Positions 51,101 to 62,931 of a DNA stretch of 64,000 bases are shown in pieces. Source of the DNA: Mastacembelus armatus (lineage: Eukaryota; Chordata; Actinopteri; Synbranchiformes; Mastacembelidae); NCBI RefSeq assembly GCF_900324485.2, contig NC_046647.1:16239464-16303463 (forward strand). The letters run 5' to 3'. How positions within the stretch are numbered: the first letter of the stretch is position 1; each line of letters begins with the position of its first letter. A program made the translations under genes and the position numbers. The notes beneath the pieces were generated by a model, which was not told where the DNA came from, searched no databases, and saw nothing but the letters and a program-made list of their open reading frames with translations.

Positions 51101-51577
51101 TTTTTTTTTCTCCCCCCCATAGGCTAAAGTGAACAACAATAGCCTTGTTGGTATTGGGTATACCCAGACTCTTAGACCAGGTAAGTTGGTTTCCTAGAGG
51201 TTTTTGGACAGCTGAAAGATATTTATTGTTTATAGCTAACAGAAATTTCATTTCATGATTACTTCTATTTTTAAGTACGTGTCTTGTATCACACAAATCC
51301 TTGCACACAGCATCTCAGATTTAAGGCAGTGTTTTATAAATGAGTTAACTTAAAATGGAGTAATTTATAGCGGCACTTAAACTACAATTGTGATGAACCC
51401 TCATTCTCAGAAGCCTAACCTGTGATGGAATAAGGTCATTTTGTGTTTCACATTAATCTAATGGTGGTTCCTCTTGCACATGTAGGCGTGAAACTCACCC
51501 TGTCTGGCCTGGTCGATGGAAAAAACATCAATGCAGGAGGTCACAAGCTGGGTCTGGGTTTGGAACTGGAAGCCTAA
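48135..51577 (+). CDS. vdac2: Voltage-dependent anion channel 2
   Basis: Nineteen-strand beta-barrel pore of the mitochondrial outer membrane, passing ATP/ADP and other metabolites and binding BAK. Eight coding exons: 48135-48201, 48321-48370, 48974-49126, 49247-49299, 50038-50265, 50862-51012, 51123-51180, 51486-51577; 283 aa, the usual length for the family without the mammalian VDAC2 N-terminal extension. The N-terminal helix [20 protein letters not shown], Glu73 (FTEKWNTDN) and the GLK motif (94-96) are present. Isoform 2 is favoured over 1 and 3 by [32 protein letters not shown] and TLRPGVKLTLS. The coding part starts in exon 2, five bases after the acceptor. The exon 4 acceptor is CAGCAG, a possible NAGNAG choice adding one Gln. 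The neighbour comtd1 supports orthology with human 10q22. Confidence 0.97.
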
Positions 51578-52465
51578 GCTTTCCTCAGACTGCAAGGGAC
51601 TAGGGAATATCAGAAGAATCTGGCCTTAAGTGTATGTCCAACTCAAACCAGCAAGGGGTGTCATGGAGAGATTGGTTCAAAGGCTTGGTTCTTTATGTGC
51701 TGAGTAACACCTTCAAGTTGGTGCTTTGGTCATTGGTATATTTTACCTTTTGTTGCTTTTTACTTTGTAGTTGCATCTATTCAAGAGACAGATGGTAGCT
51801 TATTATTTATAAGTTATATCATTGTTCACACCCAGCACTGCCATAATAATGATCAAATACAATCCCTTTTCCTGTCATCAACTCTGTGGCTTTGTTGTGA
51901 AAATCCCAGACACTCTGTTTTTCGTGAGAACATTGGTTTTATGTCGTGAACATGGTCATACCTTCCCTCTGATTTTAAAATCATGACCACCTGATATTCC
52001 TTTGTCTTTAAGCACTTAATTACACTAGGCTTTTTCTGCTTTTATTTAAATACTGCTGCACCCTTCCTGTTCGTGCACACAAGGAAAACTACAACTCTAA
52101 TTTTTTATTTAGGGTCGGCTGTCAGGGTTAGTGATGTTCTGGTAAAGTTGTATATATGACCTTCCCTTAAACTGGACCGTTTTTGGGTTGCTGAAGTTGG
52201 GTCTGTATGTTTGATGCGAAACCTGTACATGTGGCCATCAATGCAGATTTAGTTTTTGTTATTCTGTATCAACAAACAACTGGGGATCACATAATGTTCA
52301 CAATAATGTTAAACTATCATTGTCCAGCCGAGGTGTAACTTTAAGTTGCACATGTGTGCTTTCAGAAAGTGCTCCTCTGTACTGGTCAGCGATGGCGCCC
52401 ACATGAAGCCCTTTAGGTCCTTGTGTATGTATACATTTTCAATAAAGCCTCTGAACTCCACAGGT
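51578..52465 (+). other. vdac2 3' UTR
   Basis: Non-coding sequence running from the stop to the polyadenylation signal, about 0.9 kb; no other gene visible. Confidence 0.75.
52441..52446 (+). terminator. Polyadenylation signal AATAAA for vdac2
   Basis: Canonical hexamer with GT-rich sequence after it, about 865 bases past the stop codon. Confidence 0.75.
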
Positions 52466-53877
52466 TCATTTTAATATGTGACATGGAAACTTTAGAAACG
52501 TTTTCTATAAATTTCACATTTTCTACTGAACTAACAATTTCGAATTTTGACAGACTACAACACAGAAGTATGTTTTAAACATCCCACAAAGTTTTTATAT
52601 TTACTGTATATTCATCTTCTTGTAACAGAAGCACCTGTAGTAGCAGTGGCCACTTCTGAATCTTCAATCTTTTCACACCTGAATCTTAGTTTCTGCTATT
52701 CTTCCTTGCAAATTGTCTCCCTAATTTGATGGGGAGTATTGTGGCTTCCATATTTAACCTGTGAAATGTGGTAGAAGTCAAGGTTGTTATGCGACTTGTG
52801 TATTTTCAGGGAATCAAGCTCATGACTTCTGGTGTAATTTCAAAAAAGGCAAAGCATCATTTGTGTCATTTCTAGGAATATTTGTTGTTTTACATGTTTG
52901 GTAGGTAGGTGTGCCATATTCTAAAGTTACGCATGGATATCACAAGTGTGTGGACTTGAAACCTTGCAAGATTAAAAATACCAAAATACAATGGAAACTA
53001 GAGAGAAACAAGCAAATGACATTTTCTTACAAACCACAGAAAAGAAGCTAAATGCAAATCCTTTGAGAGACTTTGAAAAGCAACACCAGACAGAAAACAA
53101 GATACCAGTCAAGTGAAATGAGTCACTTTGGGCAACCAGTCCTTCACTGGGAGTAAAGACAGTGAAGGTCCTTCAGCAATCAAGATTGTGATATGAATCT
53201 ATCCGCATCACACGTCTTTAGATGTATGTATTTGAATGACAGAGATGATGTAACTTAATACCTGGCAATATTAACCACTGTTTTTAATGCCTGCATAAAC
53301 AGTCTTGGTTATTTTGTTCATTTGCTAAACATAAGGGCACAGGAAATATAGTCAGTGAGATGCACTTTTTTGCCACCTTGTTCCTACCAGCATTCTGAAG
53401 CTGTTTATCGGTTGCAGAGATGTAGAGTTTAATTTACAACATAAATCAGGATCTCAGGGTTTGTTGATTTTGCATTTATTTGTCAGCACATACCAAAGCA
53501 GATTAGCACACATTCAATATTCATCTAGTATTGTTTTACATTCATAATTATACTAGTTGTCTGACAAGTCATAAGATTTTAATACATGACAGGTTTGTTT
53601 AAAGTTAAAGCTGTTGCGAACAAGAATCATGCTGTCAAACATGGTCATTGTGAAAAGAAATTAAAGCTTTGAGCTTTCCTCTCTTGGCTCAGCTCAGCTT
53701 GAATTTGCATCTGCATTAATTAAGCTATTCTTTCATTTCAGCCTCTTTAATATTGCACATTCACTGCTGTATCACTAAATTTAAGGTGGAAATGTGCTTT
53801 ATTCTCCTCAGATGCTCCTTAATTTTGGATTTTTCTTCTTACTCAGGCTTACAGCTCTCTATGTCCTTGAAGATCAT
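52466..53877. other. Intergenic and 3' UTR between vdac2 and the neurofilament-like gene
   Basis: The two genes converge here. No coding sequence was seen. On the minus strand AATAAA occurs at 53475-53480, a plausible polyadenylation signal for the neurofilament-like gene. Confidence 0.5.
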
Positions 53878-56324
53878 TCATTTTTTTTCTGAGCCTTCAG
53901 TCAGCTCTGATTTCTGACTCTGGCTGCTCTCTGGTGCCCCCTGATCTGTCCCTTTGATTTCTACAATTGCAGTTTTCTTTTCCTTTGGCAACACAGGTTG
54001 GACTAATTCAGTGATATCCCCATTGGTTAGCTTCTGATCCTCCTCTTCAGAAAGGTGTTTCCCAGTAGATTTAAGAGGTGACTCTTTATCTTGGCTTTTA
54101 TTGCTCTCATGGCCACCATCTTGAATGATTTTTGCGTTTTCGTCCTCACTTTTTGCAACTTCACATTTACTGATTTCATTTGGTTCTGTGTGTTTCTTTT
54201 CCTCATTCTTCGCTGTTGTGCTTGCTTGAGTGTTTTCTGAAAGCTCATCTGTCTCTACAGACAGAGTGCTCCTTGTTTCTGTTTTATCTAATTCTTTAAT
54301 CACCTGAGCTGAGGTCTCAACTGGCCTCTGTCCTTGAGATGAGGTAAAACTATCTTTCTCAGCTTCATCTTTTTTATCATTCACAGATATTTTATGTTCG
54401 TCCTGCACCTGGACATTTGACTTTAAATCACCAGGTTGTGCAGAGAGATCTTTCTGAACCTTTGTCACTGCAGCTTCTTCATTAATGTTTTCAGCTACTT
54501 TTTGATATTGCTCATTTCCTTCTTCACCAGCACTCTTGCTCAGTAAAACTTTGCTGTGAGTATTTTTCCCTCTGCTGCAGTCCCCTGTGATGTCACCTGC
54601 ATCAGTGTCTTCACTCTCTTCTTTACTTTGAACGTTTTCACCATCATCCACCTCACCAGGGCTCCCGCTTTCCATATCATCAACTCCATTAACTGCATTT
54701 TTCACCTCTTCTACTTGATTCTGCTGACTATCAGACATCTGCTCACCTTCTGCCTTTCGACTGTCCTTATTATCACTATCTTCTTCTCTGTCCCTTTTGG
54801 TACACTCCTGCTCATCTTTTCCCACCTCTGTGTCCTCTGATCCTGTCTCTTCACATTCTGACATCTCGATTTCCCTGGTTGTCTCTGTTATGATCTCTTC
54901 TACAAACTTGTACTGGGGCTCCATTCTTCTGCGCGGCCCACCTGGCCGGTTGAGACAGGGGAGGGTGTAAACAGGGGACTGGTGGTAGATGTAGGGAAAA
55001 GAGACGTGGGTGTCTGCTAATGTGGACAGCTGGGCCTCCTCACCACAGAGAAGTTTCCTGCAAGACACAAGACCGATTTAATCAGCTATGGCCATGGGCA
55101 ACAAGGAACATTCTTCGAAGCCAAAAACTTTTGAACAGTTTTTACTTTAAAGTTACCCAACCTGTAAGAGAGTATCTCCACATCCAAAGCCATCTTCACA
55201 TTTAACAGCTCCTGGTACTCCCGCAGGTAGGCAGACATGTCAAATTTGCAATTTATGAGCTCATTTTCAAGTTCTTTGATTGTGTTCTGGAGCAAGAGAG
55301 AAGAAACGATTTGTTACTAGTCAACATGTGCATGTGATCACTGAACAAGACTTTCAAATATATTAAATTTATCGCCTTCACAAAAAACTCTCACCTGATA
55401 ATGGATAAGTTCTTCCTTGTGCCGATCCTCGACGTCATGAAGTTGCTTCTCCAGCGCTTCTCTGGTGCCTTTAGCGCAATCCAGCTCGATATTTTTGGCC
55501 AGCAGGCGCCTCCTGTACTCCTGAATCTCTTTCTGGGTCGCTTTTAACGCTTCTCTCTTGCTCTCAGCTGCCTCCGTTAATTTTGCAAACTGAGTTCGGA
55601 AAGTTTCTCCTGCCTGCTGGACACCGGTCAAAGCCTGACCTTCCAGCTGCGTCCTGATGTCCCGGAGTGCCGCAGTGATACCAGGGTTGCCAAATTCGTG
55701 CGCTTTGACGGTCACCTGCGCGGTCTGGATTTGGTCAAACATCTCTGACACCTCGGATTCATGGTCTCTCTTCAGGAAGTGGATTTCATCAACAAGGGCC
55801 TGCGCTTTCTTGTCCAGCTCTAGTTTAGCCTGATATGCGTCACTAATATCCTTCTTGAGGACCGCAATTTTGCTCTCGGCATCTGATCTGCTACGCGCTT
55901 CCTGTTCATGTTGTTTCCTCAACTGGAACAGGTCTTCCTCTAATTTCTGATGCTCAATTTCAGCCTGATGCTTCTGATGAGTAATATCCTCAACCAGCTG
56001 TCTCAGTTTCCTAAGCTCTGGTCCATACTCCTCGTCCAAGCAAGATGCAGGTTTCGCTTTCCCCCTGATCTCCTCGATTTCTCTCTCTAGCAGATGATTG
56101 TGGTGCTCCAGCTGGCGCACCTTCTCTATGAATCCTGCAAGACGATCGTTCAAGCCGTGCATCAGTTCTTTCTCGTTCAACTTTCCTGATAACGCGTTCG
56201 TCAAATTCATACCGGCGGATTTTCCCCGAATCACGGCACTGGCATCTGGTCCCGAACGCCTTGGCTTGTGTTGTAAATAGTCATGTCGGGTGCTTGTGTG
56301 CGGGAAGTCGAATCTGTTATCCAT
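53878..56324 (-). CDS. Type IV intermediate filament, neurofilament H/M-like
   Basis: Cytoskeletal intermediate filament subunit, most like neuronal (type IV) proteins. Three coding exons: 56324-55395, 55286-55162 (125 bp) and 55057-53878; 744 aa. The short head is followed by coil 1A ([20 protein letters not shown], where most members have LNDRFA), a long coiled-coil rod with [21 protein letters not shown] and EIQEYRRRL that resemble NF-H, and the rod end [17 protein letters not shown]...YRKLLCGEE (usual LLEGEE; Glu to Cys). The tail of about 390 aa begins [16 protein letters not shown], like NF-M, and is very rich in Glu, Lys, Ser and Asp, but has none of the KSP phosphorylation repeats of NF-H/NF-M. 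The exon plan fits type IV genes. Which neurofilament paralogue it is cannot be decided here. Confidence 0.9.
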
Positions 56325-56362
56325 CCTGTCGTTCTCCGGTGCAGAGATGCCCCATGAAAGGC

Positions 56363-56369
56363 TCTTATA
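56363..56369 (-). promoter_or_regulatory. TATA box of the neurofilament-like gene
   Basis: TATAAGA on the minus strand within a GC-rich context (GGCGGCTATAAGAGC), about 40 bases before the start codon, implying a very short 5' UTR. Confidence 0.5.
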
Positions 56370-56504
56370 GCCGCCGCCATCTGCTCGCTGTGCAGGATGG
56401 AGCTGTCCGCGGTGCTGAAAAGGTGTAGCATCAGCTGATGGTTTAATGAGAGCTTACACTGCATTTTGTCGCAGACAGCAGTGACGTGGTCAATGTCCCA
56501 ACAG

Positions 56505-56580
56505 GGACTTAAGTAAAAGTACAGTACTACAGTGCAGAAATACTGTGACAATCCAAGTTGTGCATTTACATTAAAGTACA
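56505..56580 (+). mobile_element. Fragment of the hAT-type repeat
   Basis: ACTTAAGTAAAAGTACAGTA and following bases resemble the element at 37130-37607. Only a short decayed piece, about 180 bp upstream of the neurofilament-like start codon. Confidence 0.45.
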
Positions 56581-56584
56581 TCTC

Positions 56585-57345
56585 TTTAATGTTGCATTTA
56601 GACAGAGATAACATTTTCTGCACATTTGGCAGCCTTTAGTATGCCTAGTATATCTATACTGCAGTATTTATGCTTTCTATTTATATATTTATAGTAGTTT
56701 GCTGTGCACGTCTGTATCCTACAGCAATATCCTCTCTAAGAGATCTTCAATAAGTAATAGATCTTTAATTAGATGTAGCCCATTTAATAAGGTTGTAAAA
56801 GCATAACATTGTTTTCATCCTGTCCTGCAGCTGTTTCCTTATATAAGCTTCCATGCATCAATATTACATTATTTTTTTAACTCCTTTGTTTGTTTTTAAA
56901 GGAGCCCTGCTGTGCTAATAATAGAACAAAGAGGACGTTTCACATTCATGCTGTTGTGTACTTAAAGTTGATTTGCTTTCCTCTGGTTTTATTCCACTGA
57001 CATCATCTTTTTATTTTGACGTGCAAGCTGTTGTGATCTCAGTGTGTAGCCACAAATTGAGCTGGTCATATCAGACTGTGAACACAATGGCAGCTTCAAG
57101 TTGTGTTATAAAGGAAAGCAAAATGTTTTTGGTTTATTTGATACTGAGCTGTAGCACTGCAGCATTTATTTATTTCAGAACAACAGTGTTTTGATGTTTG
57201 AAACTATATTTGTCTTATCAAGTTCTTTTCTGATTGTTGTCCTTATAAAGACAATAAACACAAAGAGGAAGAGTAATGTACAGCAGAAGGCCACAGACGA
57301 TCTTCTACTCTTACGTTTAATACTTTAGCACTTTAACTAGTGATT
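56585..57345. other. Intergenic between neurofilament-like gene and comtd1
   Basis: AT-rich and without recognised genes. It includes the comtd1 3' UTR; AATAAA on the minus strand at 57165-57170 is a candidate polyadenylation signal. Confidence 0.5.
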
Positions 57346-59982
57346 TCAGCGTTTAATAGCAAGGGTCAGCCCGTCGCCCACGGTGAGCATGCTCAGATCG
57401 ATCCTCTGGTCCTTGTGTAGCTTCTTATTGAGAGCATCCAGTCCCTGGGAGGTGAGGTCATTGGGATCAGGATTCACGACCCTTCCACCCCACAGCACCT
57501 TTAAATGAAAACAAAGCTGTTTCATTCTATTCACAACGAGAACGTGCTTAACACCTCTCAGTACCACAGCATACAGTAGGTATGTATGTATAATAAGTAA
57601 GCATATGTATCATTTTCCTGTCAATTGCTGGAGGATTTGACTGCGTTCATAAAACTCAACCTGCTTGTGTTTGGTGCACTTACATTGTCAATTGCAATGA
57701 TGCCCCCTTTTCGCATGAGCTCAAGCGACTTCTCATAATAGTTGTCATAGTTCAATTTATCTGCGTCGATGAATACAAAGTCATATGTTCCAGCTTCCCC
57801 GGCTGCTATCAGATCATCTGATCCAACAGAGATGAAAATTAAAATGCAGTCAAACTTTGTCAAAAATCCTGAGCTCTATAAAAGTACTTACCAAGCGTCT
57901 TCGTGGCTATTTGAAGTCGTACATCGATTTTATTTTCGACTTCAGCCTAAAGAAAAGGTTAAAATGTATGAATTGAGATTTGTGAAGGGATTTTAAGTGG
58001 TTTTTCCTTCTTTAATTGATTTTTAAACAGAATGTTAGAGAAGGTTTAACAGCTATTGATTTTACTGCTTGGCTTTGCATCTTTACAACACAGTTCCCTG
58101 AACAGACACCTTTTTACTCCTCAGCCTGCAGCATTTTGTGAAAGTAGATGTGTAGTATGCTGTTTGCTGCACAATTTTCCTCTGAGTGAAGCACCAGTCA
58201 ATCTCACTCCACTTGCAAAATGCCAGATTTAGATGTTGTCCAGGTGCCAGACACTGGCCATTATGCACTTGTGTAATGTTGTACTATTATCTGTTAACAT
58301 CAAAGTTTTCATGCACAAGTCTTTTTTTTTTTTACTTCTGAAGACATCTTTCAGTGAAAAACTATATTGTTAAAGTATATTAAAAAAAATTCCTCACCTC
58401 TTCAAAAAATGGTCTGCTGATGTTCACGTAGGTTTCTTCTATCTCACATGCTACCACGTTTCCATTCTCTGGCATGGCCAAGGCCATACTCAGTGCATTG
58501 TACCCCGTGTACATTCCTACAAATTAAATAAAGTGTCAATACATCACTTTAGATTTTTATTTTTGTCTTTTAAAAGATAGGCCATAAGGAGCTAAATCCT
58601 AGAAGCAACTGAAAACTTAATCCTGTGACTAAATATTACATTTACACCACTGAAATCTCTAAAAACATTATTGTGGTTAGCATTAGCATTCATTCATTTC
58701 CAGTAGACAAAATTGTATTTAAGTTGCTTTACTGCAGATATAATTGGAATACCTTCCATATAAATATGTAAGTGCTATAGGGCAGTTGTTTTTTGTTTTT
58801 TAACACTAAGTTTAGTGGTTTCATTTCACAGTTATGGTTCCAGTTATTTATAATAATCCAGTCATCATGGCTTTTTAGCTTCCATACTCCGCCATTAAGG
58901 TGTTTAGGTCTCACATATTCTTACCAATTTCAATGGCTTTAGTTGCATTGATCAGTTTAATGAGATTTGCCATCAGCTGGGCTTGTTCACTGGAAACCAT
59001 CATCCTGCTCAATGGGTCTTCCATGGTTCTCTGTAATGAAAATATAAAATAATTTAATATACACCCTTATGTTGTTTGAGTAGTTGGAGAAAAATAACGT
59101 ATTTCTTTGTGCTGGGAGTGTCTCTTTATTAGATTCCATGTGGCTGCATATCTTTCTGTAACATTGTGCTGCCCTACAGTGGTCCAAATCTGTATTGCTC
59201 AGATCCTGAAATCATGTATTGTGTCACATTATTGTAGTTGTATATAAAATGTGTTAATTAAATTAAAATATGACACGAGACCTGACACTGTACCAAAAAA
59301 AAAAAAAAAAAACTAAGCAGGCAGAGTGCCCACAGAGCTTAAATCCAGTGGTAGTAAGATACAAAGTGCATAAGCCACAACTTCAAAGATGGAAGTTTCT
59401 TTAGTTTTTAGCCTGGAGCCATCAGACAACCAACCAGCCTTCCTCTGACCTACAAAAAAAAAAAAAAACTGCTGGTGGCATCCGCATGTAGATTAACATT
59501 GGAAGGTGCCTACCCATGTTAAGCATAAAGTGTTAAAATAACCCAGAATTAAAATTCATAGAGGATAAATTTAAAGTTATCTACTTTGATGTAATATAAT
59601 TTGGTTGCACTGAAACACCAATAAACTACTAAAGCAAAAAATCTAGCAATGAGCAAAGTGTTATGAAATAAGAGACTTATCATGTCCATCATACGAAGTT
59701 AATGAGAGCTCAGGTTCTCTGGTTTTCTTACCAGGCTGAGTTTGGTGAGGACTGGATGCTCCCGAAGTGAGTTGTTAACTACATACTGCAGCACAGGATC
59801 ATCCTTCCCCTCACTGTGGCTCTTCCCAATGCAGACTGACTTTGCCACACCTGAACAAAAATTAGTATAATAGCAGCTACTATTACTACAAGAAATTTGT
59901 CACATACACATTTTCAGTCATCCATACCTGTCAGTACAACAGCAAATCCAATGCAAAAAAGCATTTTAATGTCTGCAGTCAT
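57346..59982 (-). CDS. comtd1: Catechol O-methyltransferase domain-containing protein 1
   Basis: Putative SAM-dependent O-methyltransferase of the COMT/caffeoyl-CoA class, probably membrane-anchored; its physiological substrate is not established. Seven coding exons: 59982-59928, 59850-59732, 59030-58925, 58516-58398, 57946-57892, 57817-57684, 57498-57346; 246 aa (human 262). A hydrophobic N-terminal anchor ([13 protein letters not shown]) precedes the Rossmann domain. It holds the SAM-binding motif [12 protein letters not shown], an acidic EIEE after strand 2, and the metal/catechol-site block [16 protein letters not shown] and IIAIDNVLWGGRV. The C-terminus LPVGDG-like element reads [12 protein letters not shown]. 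All splice sites are GT-AG and phases agree. Adjacent to vdac2 as in human, but with the neurofilament-like gene between them. Confidence 0.96.
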
Positions 59983-61853
59983 GGTGTCTTGGGCTCTGGG
60001 TTTCGTTAAAACTAAGGTTGAAGAGCTAACATTTGAATCTAATAAATCGCTCTGTCAGCCCAGTTGGTACAATATCACCTGTGTTTGTTTAGGTTAACCT
60101 TGTCGAAGGAGGTTCAACTTATTGATTTTTTTTCAGTTGTACTGAAGTTTACATTTTTATAAAGTGGATTTAATTATTGGAAAAAACATGCTTAAAGACT
60201 TGTCATATAATTGTTTAAAAAGGGATATTGGCAAAAAGTGGTAAAAGTTACAATAAGATTGAGTCAGTGAAGTTCCATTACAAAGGTGTCCTTTTTTTTA
60301 AAAGGCATTAGCACTGATCCAACAGCTGATTGATTGATTCTGCTCCCTCTATTTGCTGAGGCCCTACATTTGAAAAATACTGCCAGTCTGTTAGTGATGT
60401 TGCAATCCAAGCAGCACACTTTGAACCATTTTTTCTCTATGTTCACAGTTTTTCACACATGAACTTTTACTCAGTACCATTTATAACTGCAACTGATGGG
60501 AAATGTTTGCAAAAGTTGTATTTCCCAAGACATGTATGTAGGTGACAGATCACTGTATGTTTCACCATATTCAGCAAAAGGCAAAGATACAAAGCAGCTT
60601 GTTAAAAAAAACAAAAAAAAAAACACCTGCAACCAATAACAAGAGGCAATTCAACTCAGCAGCTGTGAATGTCAGCAGGACTATGAAAGACAATTTACAA
60701 TGTGATCAGTGTACTGCAGTTTTAGCTTTAAATTATTTTCAACTGCAGTAAGCAAGGTGACCCCATTTAATAACTTCCATGATCATAAAAGCTTTAGAAA
60801 GCATCCCAAATTGGTTCAAGATATCTGATAACTATTTCTGACAATACGCATATCAAGGTGAAATAATTCAAAGGTGCTTGGGATACAAACAGAACTATAC
60901 CAGATTGTGGAGAAAATGTTATTTGGTATATTTTCCTTCAACATTCACCCAACAATGCTCCCTCCTAGTGGTGGATGTTGGTTGGTGATAGTGTTCATTC
61001 ATTTGTTTGTTTTTTTGGTGGATGTTGCATGGACTTTCCCTTCAGAGGATTAAAGAAGTCAATTTGATTAATTCACTACATGTAGATTTTTGAATGTGTG
61101 AAAGAAGTCACTAGAAACATTTTGCTCAGATGTAAAATCCAGGGTTGCACTTTAAGCTGTGATGCTATTAGACATATCCACATGTGGCAATGGCTGTTTA
61201 CTCATAGTCAGCAGTTACATTTCATATAGAAACTAGACACACAGTTAAAGAGACAGAGGTTAATGTGGGTGTTTTTTTCAGTCAAGCTGTCAGACACACT
61301 ATGAGCTGCGACTGATGCAAATTTATTTCAGTGGAACAACATCAGTACGTGATAGACATAGATTACTTCTTTTACAGAGACGAAGGTTTTACCTTCACAT
61401 CAACAGCAGTGGTGGCTAAAAAGATTTACCATGTGATATGTGATCAAATAAGGTTGATATTCGTCCCCTATTTTCAGCAGACACAGTCTGCAGTTGCATT
61501 TGAATTCACTTTCAGATCCCCATCCTTCGACTTCTTCTGACTAAATGTGCAATTGTGAAAGAGAAGCCTTAGTGCTGAAAGTGTTCTGATTCCTTGTATA
61601 TTTTGGTTGCTGTCTGGAGTTTCTACAATACAATACAATTATTTGCTAAACATAAAACACCCAATTTTAGAAACCTGTAAAGGATTGCAGCATGTTACGG
61701 TATACATGGCAAAGTGCATTTAAACACAAGTACATATTACGTTTTTATAAGAAATTGCAAGTGTGGTAAATGTAAAGAAGTTTTAGCAATTATGAGGTGA
61801 TTGTAAGTGAATTATTAAGACTTCAAATATCCAGACCAAATATGTGAATATAC

Positions 61854-61875
61854 TATATATATATATATATATATA
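61854..61875. repeat. (TA)n microsatellite
   Basis: About 11 TA units followed by A-rich sequence. Confidence 0.95.
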
Positions 61876-62089
61876 AAAAATATATAGCATATTTCAATAT
61901 AACTTTCTTCTTTAAGTGTATCTGTACATCAGGTAATATTTACTGAGCAAAGAGTGTTTTCATGAGCCACAGTTAAGATCATTTCATCTTGAAACTTCAA
62001 AACAGGAACAGGGAAGACGGTAACCAAGATTCTGTTCAAAAAGGAGTTTTGGGGATGTGAGTGGGATGCGAGGTCTCTCCAAGGACACA

Positions 62090-62460
62090 GAGCTTCCTCT
62101 GTCTATTCCCTAATTAAGAATGCACAGATACAAACAAAAACACGCCGCTGACAAGAACACATCAATTAAATGAGCCATGACACAAACTGTCTCTGAAAAA
62201 AATGTTTGAGTTGTGATGAGGAAAGGAAGGGGATGTCTCGGAGTGTGCACACAGCTCTGCTAAGGTCCTCTCGGTGAAAATGAGACACCGTGTTTTTCCA
62301 CCATCCTCTCCCCTCTCTCTGCCGCTGCTTCGGGCCTCTGCTTATGTGACGCTAATTGTTTCTGCTACTTGTGCCAAGTACCTACTCTTCCCCAGCACAT
62401 TCTACAGACAGGCCCTGGTCCCTCAGCTGCTTTTTGTGTCTGTTTAAGGAATGAAAAAAT
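62090..62460. promoter_or_regulatory. Candidate conserved non-coding element
   Basis: A 370-bp patch with higher GC than its surroundings, homeodomain-type cores (CCTAATTAAG, GCTAATTG) and no open frame. In other vertebrates comtd1 borders the developmental regulator ZNF503, whose flanks are rich in conserved enhancers; that link is inference. Confidence 0.2.
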
Positions 62461-62915
62461 GTGTGCTGCCATCTGCAGCTAACACACCACTGTTCCTCCT
62501 CCCGGCCGTGACTGTCAGAGTGCCACAGTGATACACATTCACACACTCTCACAGAGGTAGAAAAAAACTATGTTGTGGAGAAACAAGAAAACAAAACTGA
62601 CACATACAACAGCTAATATGAAAGAAAATAATTCAAGAGGTTCCTGTTTTGAAGACACTGCACAACTGAGAAAAGCTTTTAAATTTAGCAGACTATGCAG
62701 AGACGAAATGTAGGTATGTAGTCAATTTAAACCAGGCCGGTCTAAACTTACCTGCTGATCTCGATTTCATTTTGAAGCATTGACTAAAAAGACAAAACCC
62801 CTGGATAAATATTCTCAAAAATATACTGTATATGTACATTTTAGACCTTTTAGCACACATTAATTCACCCTAGCTGCATTTTCACTTTATTTTGTTGTTT
62901 AGTACCTAAATGCGA

Positions 62916-62931
62916 CCAGCAAGTGGCAGTG
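62916..62931 (+). promoter_or_regulatory. CTCF-like motif
   Basis: CCAGCAAGTGGCAGTG, one mismatch from the CTCF consensus. Confidence 0.35.

Noticed and set aside
61331-61540. 69-codon plus-strand frame with aromatic-rich sequence
   Set aside because: No resemblance to a known protein and no support from flanking signals.
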